From Coriaria nepalensis (taxonomy: Eukaryota > Streptophyta > Magnoliopsida > Cucurbitales > Coriariaceae), in assembly GCA_027186245.1 (NCBI GenBank), contig CP114481.1, positions 44,733,501 through 44,797,500 of the forward strand: a DNA stretch of 64,000 bases, read 5' to 3'. The notes under the pieces are model-generated. The model did no database searches, was not told where the DNA came from, and worked only from the letters and a program-made list of their open reading frames with translations. A program made the position numbers and the translations under genes. Shown piece after piece: positions 1 through 12,400 of this stretch. Every line of letters begins with the position of its first letter. Position 1 is the first letter of the stretch.

Positions 1-3000
1 TTTTGCACTACAAACTGAAGTTTTGTGCATAACTTGCAAATGATCCATGCAAGGAAAGTGTGCATTCGTTTAACCTTAAAATCATTTCAATGAGTCCTTT
101 CAAGTCAATAACTTGTTTCGAAGCAAGTCGAACGAATTCTATTTTTGCACTACAAACACAAGTTTTGTGCATAACTTACAAATGATCATTGCAAGGAAAG
201 TGTGCATTCGTTTAACCTTAAAATCAATTCAATGAGTCATTTCAAGTCAATAACTTATTTCAAAGCAAGTCGAACGAATTCTATTTTTGCACTACAAACA
301 AAAGTTTTTTGCATAACTTGCAAATGATCATTGCAAGGAAAGTGTGCATTCGTTTAACCTTAAAATCAATTCAATGAGTCATTTCAAGTCAATAACTTAT
401 TTCAAAGCAAGTCGAACGAATTCTATTTTTGCACTACAAACAAAAGTTTTTTGCATAACTTGCAAATGATCAATGCAAGGAAAGTGTGCATTCGTTTAAC
501 CTTAAAATCATTTCAATGAGTCATTTCAAGTCAATAACTTATTTCAAAGCAAGTTGAACGAATTCAATTTTTGCACTACAAACACAAGTTTTGTGCATAA
601 CTTGCAAATGATCAATTCATGGAAAGTGTGCATTCATTTAACCTTAAAATCATTTCAATGAGTCATTTCAAGGCAATAACTTATTTCAAAGCAAGTCGAA
701 CGAATTCAATTTTTGCACTACAAACACAAGTTTTTTGCATAACTTGCAAATGATCAATGCAAGGAAAGTGTGCATTCGTTTAACCTTAAAATCATTTCAA
801 TGAGTCCTTTCAAGTCAATAACTTATTTCAAAGCAAGTCGAACGAATTCTATTTTTGCACTACAAACACAAGTTTTGTTCATAACTTACAAATGATCATT
901 GCAAGGAAAGTGTGCATTCGTTTAACCTTAAAATCAATTCAATGAGTCATTTCAAGTCAATAACTTATTTCAAAGCAAGTCGAACGAATTCTATTTTTGC
1001 ACTACAAACAAAAGTTTTTTGCATAACTTGCAAATGATCAATGCAAGGAAAGTGTGCATTCGTTTAACCTTAAAATCATTTCAATGAGTCATTTCAAGTC
1101 GATATCTTATTTCAAAGCAAGTCGAACGAATTCTATTTTTGCACTACAAACAGAAGTTTTGTGCATAACTTGCATATGATAAATGCAAGGAAAGTGTGCA
1201 TTCATTTAACTTAAAATCATTTCAATGAGTCATTTCAAGTCAGTAATTTATTTCAAAACAAGTCGAACGAATTCAATTTTTGCACTACAAACACAAGTTT
1301 TGTGCATAACTTGCAAATGATCAATGCAAGGAAAGTGTGCATTCGTTTAACCTTAAAATCATTTCAATGAGTCCTTTCAAGTCAATAACTTATTTCAAAG
1401 CAAGTCGAACGAATTCTATTTTTGCACTACAAACAGAAGTTTTGTGCATAACTTACAAATGATCATTGCAAGGAAAGTGTGCATTCGTTTAACCTTTAAA
1501 TCATTTCAATGAGTCATTTCAAGTCAATAACTTATTTCAAAGCAAGTCGAACGAATTCTATTTTTTGCACTACAAACACAAGTTTTCTGCATAACTTGCC
1601 AATGATCAATGCAAGGAAAGTGTGCATTCATTTAACCTTTAAATCATTTCAATGAGTCATTGCAAGTCAATAACTTATTTCAAAGCAAGTCGAACGATTT
1701 CTATTTTCGCACTCCAAACACAAGTTTTATGCATAACTTGCAAATGATCAATGCAAGGAAACTGTGCATTCGTTTAACCTTAAAATCATTTCAATGAGTC
1801 ATTTGAAGTCAATAACTTATTTCAAGGCAAGTCGAACGAATTCAATTTTTGCACTACAAACACAAGTTTTGTGCATAACTTGCAAATGATGAATGCAAGG
1901 AAAGTGTGCACTCGTTTAACCTTAAAATCATTTCAATGAGTCATTTCAAGTCAATAACTTATTTCAAAGCAAGTCGAACGAATTCTATTTTTGCACTACA
2001 AACACAAGTTTTGTGCATAACTTGCAAATGATTAATTCATGGAAAGTGTGCATTCATTTAACCTTAAAATCAATTCAATGAGTCATTTCAAGTCAATAAC
2101 TTATTTCAAAGCAAGTCGAACGAATTCTATTTTCGCACTCGAAACACAAGTTTTGTGCATAACGTGCAAATGATCAATGCAAGGAAAGTGTGCATTCGTT
2201 TAACCTTAAAATCATTTCAATGAGTCATTTCAAGTTAATAACTTAGTTAAAAGCAAGTCAAACGAATTCTATTTTTGCACTACAAACAGAAGTTTTGTGC
2301 ATAACTTGCAAATGATAAATGCAAGGAAAGTGTGCATTAATTTAACCTTAAAATCAATTCAATGAGTCATTTCAAGTCAATAACTTATTTCAAAGCAACT
2401 CGAACGAATTCTATTTTTGCACTACAAACAGAAGTTTTGTGCATAACTTTCAAATGATCAATGCAAGGAAACTGTGCATTCGTTTAACCTTAAAATCATT
2501 TCAATGAGTCATTTCAAGTCAATATCTTATTTCGAAGTAATTCGAACGACCTCTATTTTTGCACTACAAATGCAGGTTTTGGGCATAAGTTGCAAATGAT
2601 CAATGCAAGGAAAGTGTGCATTCGTTTAGCCTAAAAATCATTTCAATGAGTCATTTCAAGTTAATATCTTATTTCAAAGTAATTCGAACGACCTCTATTT
2701 TTGCACTACAAATGCAAGTTTTGGGCATAACTTGCAAATGATCAATGCAAGGAAATTGTGCATTCGTTTAACCTTAAAATCATTTCAATGTGTCATTTCA
2801 AGTCAATAACTTATTTCAAAGCAAGTCGAACGAATTCTATTTTTGCACTACAAACATAAGTTTTGTGCATAAATTACAAATGATCATTGCAAGGAAAGTG
2901 TGCATTCGTTTAACCTTAAAATCAATTCAATGAGTCATTTCAAGTCAATAACTTATTTCAAAGCAAGTCGAACGAATTCTATTTTTGCACTACAAACACA

Positions 3001-3439
3001 AGTTTTGTGCATAACTTGCAAGTGATCAATGTAAGGAAAGTGTGCATTTGTTTAACCTTAAAATCATTTCAATGTGTCATCTCAAATCGATATCTTATTT
3101 CAAAGCAAGTCGAACGAATTCTATTTTTGCACTACAAACAGAAGTTTTGTGCATAACTTGCAAATGATCAATGCAAGGAACGTGTGCATTCGTTTAACCT
3201 TAAAATCATTTCAATGAGTCATTTCAAGTCAATAACTTATTTCGACGCAAGTCGAACGAATTCTATTTTTTCACTACAAACAGAAGTTTTGTGCATTACT
3301 TGCAAATGATCAATGCAAGGAAAGTGTGCACTCGTTTAACCTTAAAATCATTTCAATGAGTCATTTCAAGTCAATAACTTATTTCGACGCAAGTCGAACG
3401 AATTCTATTTTTTCACTACAAACAGAAGTTTTGTGCATT
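1..3439. repeat. Left zone: diverged monomers with a decayed 5-mer
   Basis: About 24 monomers with much scattered variation and no clean higher-order repeat. A weak 5-mer is visible: the rare GAGTCCTTTC variant at 94 recurs at 804 (710 bp), with matching neighbours until about 1050, and again at 1371. The same variant with similar flanks reappears at 8611, so this zone shares ancestry with sequence about 8.5 kb to its right. Two monomers at about 2549-2830 carry the GACCTC/AATGCA-GGTTTTGGGC variant otherwise seen only beyond 22.2 kb. There is no gene in this stretch. Confidence 0.85.
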
Positions 3440-4830
3440 ACTTGCAAATGATCAATGCAAGGAAAGTGTGCATTCGTTTAACCTTAAAATCATTTCAATG
3501 AGTCATTTCAAGTCAATAACTTATTTCAAAGCAAGTCGAACGAATTCTATTTTTGCACTACAAACACAAGTTTTGTGCATAACTTGCAAATGATCAATTC
3601 ATGGAAAGTGTGCATTCGTTTAACCTTAAAATCATTTCAATGAGTCATTTCAAGTCAATAACTTATTTCAAAGCAAGTCGAACGAATTCTATTTTTGCAC
3701 TACAAATAGAAGTTTTTTGCATAACTTGCACATGATCAATGCAACGAAAATGTGCATTCGTTTAACCTTTAAATCATTTCAATGAGTCATTTCAAGTCAA
3801 TAACTTTTTTAAAAGCAAGTCGAACGAATTCTATTTTTCCACTACAAAAAGAAGTTTTGTGCATAACTTGCAAATGATAAATGCAAGGAAAGTGTGCATT
3901 CATTTAACTTTAAATCATTTCAATGAGTCATTTCAAGTCAATAACTTATTTAAAAGCAAGTCGAACGAATTCTATTTTTGCACTACAAACACAAGTTTTG
4001 TGCATAACTTGCAAATGATCAATGCAAGGAAAGTATGCACTCGTTTAACCTTAAAATCATTTCAATGAGTCATTTCAAGTCAATAACTTATTTCGACGCA
4101 AGTCGAACGAATTCTATTTTTTCACTACAAACAGAAGTTTTGTGCATAACTTGCAAATGATCAATGCAAGGAAAGTGTGCATTCGTTTAACTTAAAATCA
4201 TTTCAATGAGTCATTTCAAGTCAATAATTTATTTCATAGTAAAACGAACGAATTCAATTTTTTCACTACAAACACAAGTTTTGTGCATAACTTGCAAATA
4301 ATCAATGCAAGGAAAGTGTGCACTCGTTTAACCTTAAAATCATTTCAATGAGTCATTTCAAGTCAATAACTTATTTCAAAGCAAGTCGAACGAATTCTAT
4401 TTTTGCACTACAAACACAAGTTTTGTGCATAACTTGCAAATGATCAATTCATGGAAAGTGTGCATTCGTTTAACCTTAAAATCATTTCAATGAGTCATTT
4501 CAAGTCAATAACTTATTTCAAAGCAAGTCGAACGAATTCTATTTTTGCACTACAAATAGAAGTTTTTTGCATAACTTGCAAATGATCAATGCAACGAAAA
4601 TGTGCATTCGGTTAACCTTTAAATCATTTCAATGAGTCATTTCAAGTCAATAACTTATTTAAAAGCAAGTCGAACGAATTCTATTTTTGCACTACAAACA
4701 CAAGTTTTGTGCATAACTTGCAAATGATCAATGCAAGGAAAGTGTGCACTCGTTTAACCTTAAAATCATTTCAATGAGTCATTTCAAGTCAATAACTTAT
4801 TTCAGAGCAAGTCGAACGAATTCTATTTTT

Positions 4831-4974
4831 GCACTTTAAAAACACAAGTTTTGTGCATAACTAGCAAATGATCAATGCAAGGAAAGTGTGCACTCGTTTA
4901 ACCTTAAAATCATTTCAATGAGTCATTTCAAGTCAGTAATTTATTTCAAAGCAAGTCGAACGAATTCAATTTTT
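4831..4974. repeat. 144-bp length-variant monomer
   Basis: The usual GCACTACAAACAC start is replaced by GCACTTTAAAAACAC, a net gain of two bases, so this monomer measures 144 bp between successive GCAC starts (4831 and 4975). It is repeated 1562 bp downstream at 6393 as part of the 11-mer unit. It serves as a private marker of this higher-order repeat; I did not see it elsewhere in the window. Confidence 0.85.
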
Positions 4975-5002
4975 GCACTACAAACAGAAGTTTTGTGCAT
5001 AA

Positions 5003-5023
5003 CTTGCAAATGATCAATGCAAG
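5003..5023. other. Dyad CTTGCA-N9-TGCAAG within the monomer
   Basis: CTTGCA at 5003-5008 and TGCAAG at 5018-5023 are exact reverse complements around a nine-base spacer containing the palindrome TGATCA. The same dyad is kept in most monomers. Variant monomers reading ACTAGCAAATG or CAATTCATGG disturb one arm. Short inverted repeats of this kind are common in satellites and could form small cruciforms or bind a dimeric protein; no function is shown by the sequence. Confidence 0.7.
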
Positions 5024-5059
5024 GAAAGTGTGCATTCGTTTAACCTTAAAATCATTTCA

Positions 5060-5068
5060 ATGAGTCAT
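5060..5068. promoter_or_regulatory. ATGAGTCAT palindrome, AP-1/GCN4-type bZIP site (one example of hundreds)
   Basis: The nine bases ATGAGTCAT match exactly the consensus recognised by AP-1 (Jun/Fos) and GCN4-type bZIP proteins. The site sits at the same place in most monomers, so the window holds hundreds of copies at 142-bp spacing. Monomers reading ATGTGTCAT, ATGAGTTAC, ATGAGTTAT or ATAAGTCAT lose it. The match is seen; that any protein binds it in heterochromatin is not known and is inference only. Confidence 0.5.
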
Positions 5069-5103
5069 TTCAAGTCAATAACTTATTTCAAAGCAAGTCG
5101 AAC

Positions 5104-5109
5104 GAATTC
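5104..5109. other. EcoRI site characteristic of the monomer
   Basis: GAATTC is present once in nearly every monomer, always after CGAAC, so EcoRI digestion would give a 142-bp ladder. The exceptions are informative. Monomers with GACCTC (for example near 2549, 22267, 24966 and 30360) or GAGCTC (30927, 32347, 43417, 44837, 53351, 61582) lack the site and mark particular higher-order repeats. Confidence 0.9.
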
Positions 5110-7606
5110 TATTTTTGCACTACAAACACAAGTTTTGTGCATAACTTGCAAATGATCAATTCATGGAAAGTGTGCATTCGTTTAACCTTAAAATCATTTC
5201 AATGAGTCATTTCAAGTCAATAACTTATTTCAAAGCAAGTCGAACGAATTCTATTTTTGCACTACAAATAGAAGTTTTTTGCATAACTTGCACATGATCA
5301 ATGCAACGAAAATGTGCATTCGTTTAACCTTTAAATCATTTCAATGAGTCATTTCAAGTCAATAACTTTTTTAAAAGCAAGTCGAACGAATTCTATTTTT
5401 CCACTACAAAAAGAAGTTTTGTGCATAACTTGCAAATGATAAATGCAAGGAAAGTGTGCATTCATTTAACTTTAAATCATTTCAATGAGTCATTTCAAGT
5501 CAATAACTTATTTAAAAGCAAGTCGAACGAATTCTATTTTTGCACTACAAACACAAGTTTTGTGCATAACTTGCAAATGATCAATGCAAGGAAAGTGTGC
5601 ACTCGTTTAACCTTAAAATCATTTCAATGAGTCATTTCAAGTCAATAACTTATTTCGACGCAAGTCGAACGAATTCTATTTTTTCACTACAAACAGAAGT
5701 TTTGTGCATAACTTGCAAATGATCAATGCAAGGAAAGTGTGCATTCGTTTAACTTAAAATCATTTCAATGAGTCATTTCAAGTCAATAATTTATTTCATA
5801 GTAAAACGAACGAATTCAATTTTTGCACTACAAACACAAGTTTTGTGCATAACTTGCAAATAATCAATGCAAGGAAAGTGTGCACTCGTTTAACCTTAAA
5901 ATCATTTCAATGAGTCATTTCAAGTCAATAACTTATTTCAAAGCAAGTCGAACGAATTCTATTTTTGCACTACAAACACAAGTTTTGTGCATAACTTGCA
6001 AATGATCAATTCATGGAAAGTGTGCATTCGTTTAACCTTAAAATCATTTCAATGAGTCATTTCAAGTCAATAACTTATTTCAAAGCAAGTCGAACGAATT
6101 CGATTTTTGCACTACAAATAGAAGTTTTTTGCATAACTTGCAAATGATCAATGCAACGAAAATGTGCATTCGGTTAACCTTTAAATCATTTCAATGAGTC
6201 ATTTCAAGTCAATAACTTATTTAAAAGCAAGTCGAACGAATTCTATTTTTGCACTACAAACACAAGTTTTGTGCATAACTTGCAAATGATCAATGCAAGG
6301 AAAGTGTGCACTCGTTTAACCTTAAAATCATTTCAATGAGTCATTTCAAGTCAATAACTTATTTCAGAGCAAGTCGAACGAATTCTATTTTTGCACTTTA
6401 AAAACACAAGTTTTGTGCATAACTAGCAAATGATCAATGCAAGGAAAGTGTGCACTCGTTTAACCTTAAAATCATTTCAATGAGTCATTTCAAGTCAGTA
6501 ATTTATTTCAAAGCAAGTCGAACGAATTCAATTTTTGCACTACAAACAGAAGTTTTGTGCATAACTTGCAAATGATCAATGCAAGGAAAGTGTGCATTCG
6601 TTTAACCTTAAAATCATTTCAATGAGTCATTTCAAGTCAATAACTTATTTCAAAGCAAGTCGAACGAATTCTATTTTTGCACTACAAACACAAGTTTTGT
6701 GCATAACTTGCAAATGATCAATTCATGGAAAGTGTGCATTCGTTTAACCTTAAAATCATTTCAATGAGTCATTTCAAGTCAATAACTTATTTCAAAGCAA
6801 GTCGAACGAATTCTATTTTTGCACTACAAATAGAAGTTTTTTGCATAACTTGCACATGATCAATGCAACGAAAATGTGCATTCGTTTAACCTTTAAATCA
6901 TTTCAATGAGTCATTTCAAGTCAATAACTTTTTTAAAAGCAAGTCGAACGAATTCTATTTTTCCACTACAAAAAGAAGTTTTGTGCATAACTTGCAAATG
7001 ATAAATGCAAGGAAAGTGTGCATTCATTTAACTTTAAATCATTTCAATGAGTCATTTCAAGTCAATAACTTATTTAAAAGCAAGTCGAACGAATTCTATT
7101 TTTGCACTACAAACACAAGTTTTGTGCATAACTTGCAAATGATCAATGCAAGGAAAGTGTGCACTCGTTTAACCTTAAAATCATTTCAATGAGTCATTTC
7201 AAGTCAATAACTTATTTCGACGCAAGTCGAACGAATTCTATTTTTTCACTACAAACAGAAGTTTTGTGCATAACTTCCAAATGATCAATGCAAGGAAAGT
7301 GTGCATTCGTTTAACTTAAAATCATTTCAATGAGTCATTTCAAGTCAATAATTTATTTCAAAGTAAAACGAACGAATTCAATTTTTGCACTACAAACACA
7401 AGTTTTGTGCATAACTTGCAAATAATCAATGCAAGGAAAGTGTGCACTCGTTTAACCTTAAAATCATTTCAATGAGTCATTTCAAGTCAATAACTTATTT
7501 CAAAGCAAGTCGAACGAATTCTATTTTTGCACTACAAACACAAGTTTTGTGCATAACTTGCAAATGATCAATTCATGGAAAGTGTGCATTCGTTTAACCT
7601 TAAAAT

Positions 7607-9409
7607 CAATTCAATGAGTCATTTCAAGTCAATAACTTATTTCAAAGCAAGTCGAACGAATTCAATTTTTGCACTACAAACACAACTTTTGTGCATAACT
7701 TGCAAATGATCAATTCATGGAAAGTGTGCATTCATTTAACCTTAAAATCATTTCAATGAGTCATTTCAAGTCAGTAATTCATTTCAAAGCAAGTCGAACG
7801 AATTCAATTTTTGCACTACAAACACAAGTGTTGTGCATAACTTGCAAATGATCAATGCAAGGAAACTGTGCATTCGTTTAACCTTAAAATCATTTCAATG
7901 AGTCATTTCAAGTCAATAACATATTTCAAAGCAAGTCGAACGAATTCTATTTTTGCACTACAAACACAAGTTTTGTGCATAACTTGCAAATGATCAATTC
8001 ATGGAAAGTGTGCATTCGTTTAACCTTAAAATCATTTCAATGAGTCATTTCAAGTCAATAACTTATTTCAAAGCAAGTCGAACGAATTCTATTTTTGCAC
8101 TACAAACACAAGTTTTCTGCATAACTTGCAAATGATCAATGCAAGGAAAGTGTGCATTCATTTAACCTTAAAATCAATTCAATGAGTCATTTCAAGTCAA
8201 TAACTTATTTCAAAGCAAGTTGAACGAATTCTATTTTCGCACTCCAAACACAAGTTTTGTGCATAACTTGCAAATGATCAATGCAAGGAAACTGTGCATT
8301 CGTTTAACCTTAAAATCATTTCAATGAGTCATTTCAAGTCAATAACTTATTTCAAAGCAAATCGAACGAATTCAACTTTTGCACTACAAACACAAGTTTT
8401 CTGCATAACTTGCAAATGATAAATGCAAGGAAAGTGTGCATTCATTTAACTTAAAATCATTTCAATGAGTCATTTCAAGTCAGTAATTTATTTCAAAGCA
8501 AGTCGAACGAATTCAATTTTTGCACTACAAACAGAAGTTTTGTGCATAACTTGCAAATGATCCATGCAAGGAAAGTGTGCATTAGTTTAACCTTAAAATC
8601 ATTTCAATGAGTCCTTTCAAGTCAATAACTTGTTTCGAAGTAAGTCGAACGAATTCTATTTTTGCACTACAAACACAAGTTTTGTGCATAACTTACAAAT
8701 GATCATTGCAAGGAAAGTGTGCATTCGTTTAACCTTAAAATCAATTCAATGAGTCATTTCAAGTCAATAACTTATTTCAAATCAAGTCGAACGAATTCTA
8801 TTTTTGCACTACAAACAAAAGTTTTTTGCATAACTTGCAAATGATCAATGCAAGGAAAGTGTGCATTCGTTTAACCTTAAAATCATTTCAATGACTCATT
8901 TCAAGTCGATATCTTAGTTCAAAGCAAGTCGAACGAATTCTATTTTTGCACTACAAACACAAGTTTTGTGCATAACTTGCGAATGATCAATTCAAGGAAA
9001 GTGTGCATTCGTTTAACCTTAAAATCATTTCAATGAGTCATTTCAAGTCAATAACTTATTTCAAAGCAAGTCGAACGAATTCTATTTTTGCACTACAAAC
9101 ACAAGTTTTGTGCATAACTTGCAAATGATCAATGCAAGGAAAGTGTGCATTCGTTTAACCTTTAAATCATTTCAGAGAGTCATTACAAGTCAATAACTTA
9201 TTTCAAAGCAAGTCGAACGAATTCTATTTTTGCACTACAAACACAAGTTTTCTGCATAACTTGCAAATGATCAATGCAAGGAAAGTGTGCATTCATTTAA
9301 CCTTAAAATCAATTCAATGAGTCATTTCAGGCCAATAACTTATTTCAAAGCAAGTCGAACGAATTCTATTTTTGCACTACAAACACAAGTTTTGTGCATA
9401 ACTTGCGAA
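7607..9409. repeat. Mixed monomer zone between two higher-order repeats
   Basis: About 13 monomers. The left part, near 7660-8100, matches the later stretch starting at about 10500 (the CACAACTTTTG monomer at 7682 and 10521, and AACATATTTC at 7919 and 10757), making it a partial older copy of the neighbouring 19-mer. The part from about 8520 resembles the first kilobase of the window (the TGATCCATGC and GAGTCCTTTC variants). The TTTCAGAGAGTCATTACAAG variant at about 9171 recurs 852 bp (six monomers) later at 10023. No gene is present. Confidence 0.8.
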
Positions 9410-12400
9410 TGATCAATTCAAGGAAAGTGTGCATTCGTTTAACCTTAAAATCATTTCAATGAGTCATTTCAAGTCAATAACTTATTTCAAAGCAAGTCGA
9501 ACGAATTCTATTTTTGCACTACAAACACAAATTTTGTGCATAACTTGCAAATGATCAATGCAAGGAAATTCTGCATTCGTTTAACCTTAAAATCAATTCA
9601 ATGTGTCATTTCAGGTCAATAACTTATTTCAAAGCAAGTCGAACGAATTCTATTTTTGCACTACAAACAGAAGTTTTGTGCATAACTTACAAATGACCAT
9701 TGTAAGGAAAGTGTGCATTCGTTTAACCTTAAAATCATTTCAATGAGTCATTTCAAGTCCATAATTTATTTCAAAACAAGTCGAACGAATTCAATTTTTG
9801 CACTACAAACACAAGTTTTCTGCATAACTTGCAAGTGATCAATGCAAGGAAAGTGTGCATTCGTTTAACCTTAAAATCATTTCAATGTGTCATTTCAAGT
9901 CGATAACTTATTTCAAAGCAAGTCGAACGAATTCAATTTTTGCACTACAAACACAAGTTTTGTGCATAACTTGCAAATGATCAATGCAAGGAAAGTGTGC
10001 ATTCGTTTAACCTTTAAATCATTTCAGAGAGTCATTACAAGTCAATAACTTATTTCAAAGCAAGTCGAACGAATTCTATTTTTGCACTACGAACACAAGT
10101 TTTCTGCATAACTTGCAAATGATCAATGCAAGGAAAGTGTGCATTCATTTAACCTTAAAATCAATTCAATGAGTCATTTCAGGCCAATAACTTATTTCCA
10201 AGCAAGTCGAACGAATTCTATTTTCGCACTCCAAACACAAGTTTTGTGCATAACTTGCAAATGATCAATGCAACGAAACTGTGCATTCGTTTAACCTTAA
10301 AATCATTTCAATGAGTCATTTCAAGTCAATAACTTATTTCAAAGCAAGTCGAACGAATTCAACTTTTGCACTACAAACACAAGTTTTCTGCATAACTTGC
10401 AAATGATCAATGCAAGGAAAGTGTGCATTCGTTTAACCTTAAAATCATTTCAATGAGTCATTTCAAGTCAATAACTTATTTCAAAGCAAGTCGAACGAAT
10501 TCAATTTTTGCACTACAAACACAACTTTTGTGCATAACTTGCAAATGATCAATTCATGGAAAGTGTGCATTCATTTAACCTTAAAATCATTTCAATGAGT
10601 CATTTCAAGTCAGTAATTCATTTCAAAGCAAGTCGAACGAATTCAATTTTTGCACTACAAACACAAGTGTTGTGCATAACTTGCAAATGATCAATGCAAG
10701 GAAACTGTGCATTCGTTTAACCTTAAAATCATTTCAATGAGTCATTTCAAGTCAATAACATATTTCAAAGCAAGTCGAACGAATTCTATTTTTGCACTAC
10801 AAACACAAGTTTTGTGCATAACTTGCAAATGATCAATTCATGGAAAGTGTGCATTCGTTTAACCTTAAAATCATTTCAATGAGTCATTTCAAGTCAATAA
10901 CTTATTTCAAAGCAAGTCGAACGAATTCTATTTTTGCACTACAAATAGAAGTTTTTTGCATAACTTGCAAATGATCAATGCAAGGAAAATGTGCATTCGT
11001 TTAACCTTTAAATCATTTCAATGAGTCATTTCAAGTCAATAACTTATTTAAAAGGAAGTCGAACGAATTCTATTTTTGCACTACAAACAGAAGTTTTGTG
11101 CATAACTTGCAAATGATAAATGCAAGGAAAGTCTGCATTCGTTTAACTTAAAATCATTTCAATGAGTCATTTCAAGTCAGTAATTTATTTCAAAGCAAGT
11201 CGAACGAATTCAATTTTTGCACTACAAACACAAGTGTTGTGCATAACTTGCAAATGATCAATGCAAGGAAAGTGTGCATTCGTTTAACCTTTAAATCATT
11301 TCAATGAGTCATTTCAAGTCAATAACTTATTTCAAAGCAAGTCGAACGAATTCTATTTTTGCACTACAAACAGAAGTTTTGTGCATAACTTGCAAATGAT
11401 AAATGCAAGGAAAGTGTGCATTCGTTTAACTTAAAATCATTTCAATGAGTCATTTCAAGTCAGTAATTTATTTCAAAGCAAGTCGAACGAATTCAATTTT
11501 TGCACTACAAACACAAGTGTTGTGCATAACTTGCAAATGATCAATGCAAGGAAAGTGTGCATTCGTTTAACCTTTAAATCATTTCAATGAGTCATTTCAA
11601 GTCAATAACTTATTTCAAAGCAAGTCGAACGAATTCTATTTTTGCACTACAAACACAAGTTTTGTGCATAACTTGCAAATGATAAATGCAAGGAAAGTGT
11701 GCATTCGTTTAACTTAAAATCATTTCAATGAGTCATTTCAAGTCAGTAATTTATTTCAAAGCAAGTCGAACGAATTCAATTTTTGCACTACAAACACAAG
11801 TGTTGTGCATAACTTGCAAATGATCAATGCAAGGAAAGTGTGCATTCATTTAACCTTAAAATCATTTCAATGAGTCATTTCAAGTCAATAACTTATTTCA
11901 AAGCAAGTCGAACGAATTCTATTTTTGCACTACAAACACAAGTTTTGTGCATAACTTGCAAATGATAAATGCAAGGAAAGTGTGCATTCGTTTAACTTAA
12001 AATCATTTCAATGAGTCATTTCAAGTCAGTAATTTATTTCAAAGCAAGTCGAACGAATTCAATTTTTGCACTACAAACACAAGTGTTGTGCATAACTTGC
12101 AAATGATCAATTCAAGGAAAGTGTGCATTCGTTTAACCTTAAAATCATTTCAATGAATCATTTCAAGTCAATAACTTATTTCAAAGCAAGTCGAACGAAT
12201 TCTATTTTTGCACTACAAACACAAATTTTGTGCATAACTTGCAAATGATCAATGCAAGGAAATTCTGCATTCGTTTAACCTTAAAATCAATTCAATGTGT
12301 CATTTCAGGTCAATAACTTATTTCAAAGCAAGTCGAACGAATTCTATTTTTGCACTACAAACAGAAGTTTTGTGCATAACTTACAAATGACCATTGTAAG

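Larger units (their letters stand above)
4975..5116 (+). repeat. Representative near-consensus 142-bp monomer
   Basis: This copy differs from my hand-built consensus at one position, reading ACAGAAG where ACACAAG is commoner. Landmarks in order are GCACTACAAA at its start, a GCATAACTTGCAAATGATC block, the AAGGAAAGTGTGCATTCG block, TTTAACCTTAAAATC, the ATGAGTCAT palindrome, TCAATAACTTATTTC, and AAGCAAGTCGAACGAATTC followed by a T-rich tail. Recurrent variation sits at a few places: ACACAAG, ACAGAAG, ACAAAAG or AATGCAAG near the start; TTGC or TAGC after ATAAC; ATGCAAGG or ACGCAAGG; GCATTCG or GCACTCG; AACC or AAC before TTAAAATC; GAGTCAT, GTGTCAT or GAGTTAC; AATAAC, AATATC or AGTAATT; GAATTC, GACCTC or GAGCTC. 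These variants are the markers used to trace the higher-order repeats below. Confidence 0.95.
3440..7606. repeat. 11-mer higher-order repeat, 1562 bp, about 2.7 copies
   Basis: Diagnostic variants recur at exactly 1562 bp. These are the one-base-deleted AACTTTAAATC monomer (about 3909, 5471 and 7033), the GCATAACTTGCAAATAATC variant (4297, 5859, 7421), the GCACTTTAAAAACAC insertion (4831, 6393), and the AATTCATGG monomers (3596 and 5158; 4446, 6008 and 7570). Homology starts near 3440, where the upstream counterpart still reads GCATTACTTGC, and ends near 7606, where the ACTTTTGTGC monomer appears instead of the AATAGAAG one. The units are almost identical, with scattered single changes such as a lost CTTGC at about 7276. 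The unit equals exactly 11 x 142 only because a 144-bp monomer offsets 141-bp ones. Confidence 0.9.

Noticed and set aside
3859..4068. 69-residue open frame, repeated at 5421-5630 and 6983-7192
   Set aside because: It lies wholly in satellite sequence and recurs only because the 11-mer repeats. It spans about one and a half monomers, is opened by a one-base-deleted monomer, and has no start context, domain or family. Since 142 is not a multiple of 3, no frame stays open across the array.
5034..5050. CENP-B box-like match at ATTCGTTTAACC
   Set aside because: The TTCG and following A positions fit, but the essential CGGG half is replaced by TTAA, so it does not meet the consensus.
9601..9620. 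TCAGG telomere-type repeat
   Set aside because: TTTCAGG occurs as a single-base variant of TTTCAAG in isolated monomers and is never tandem.
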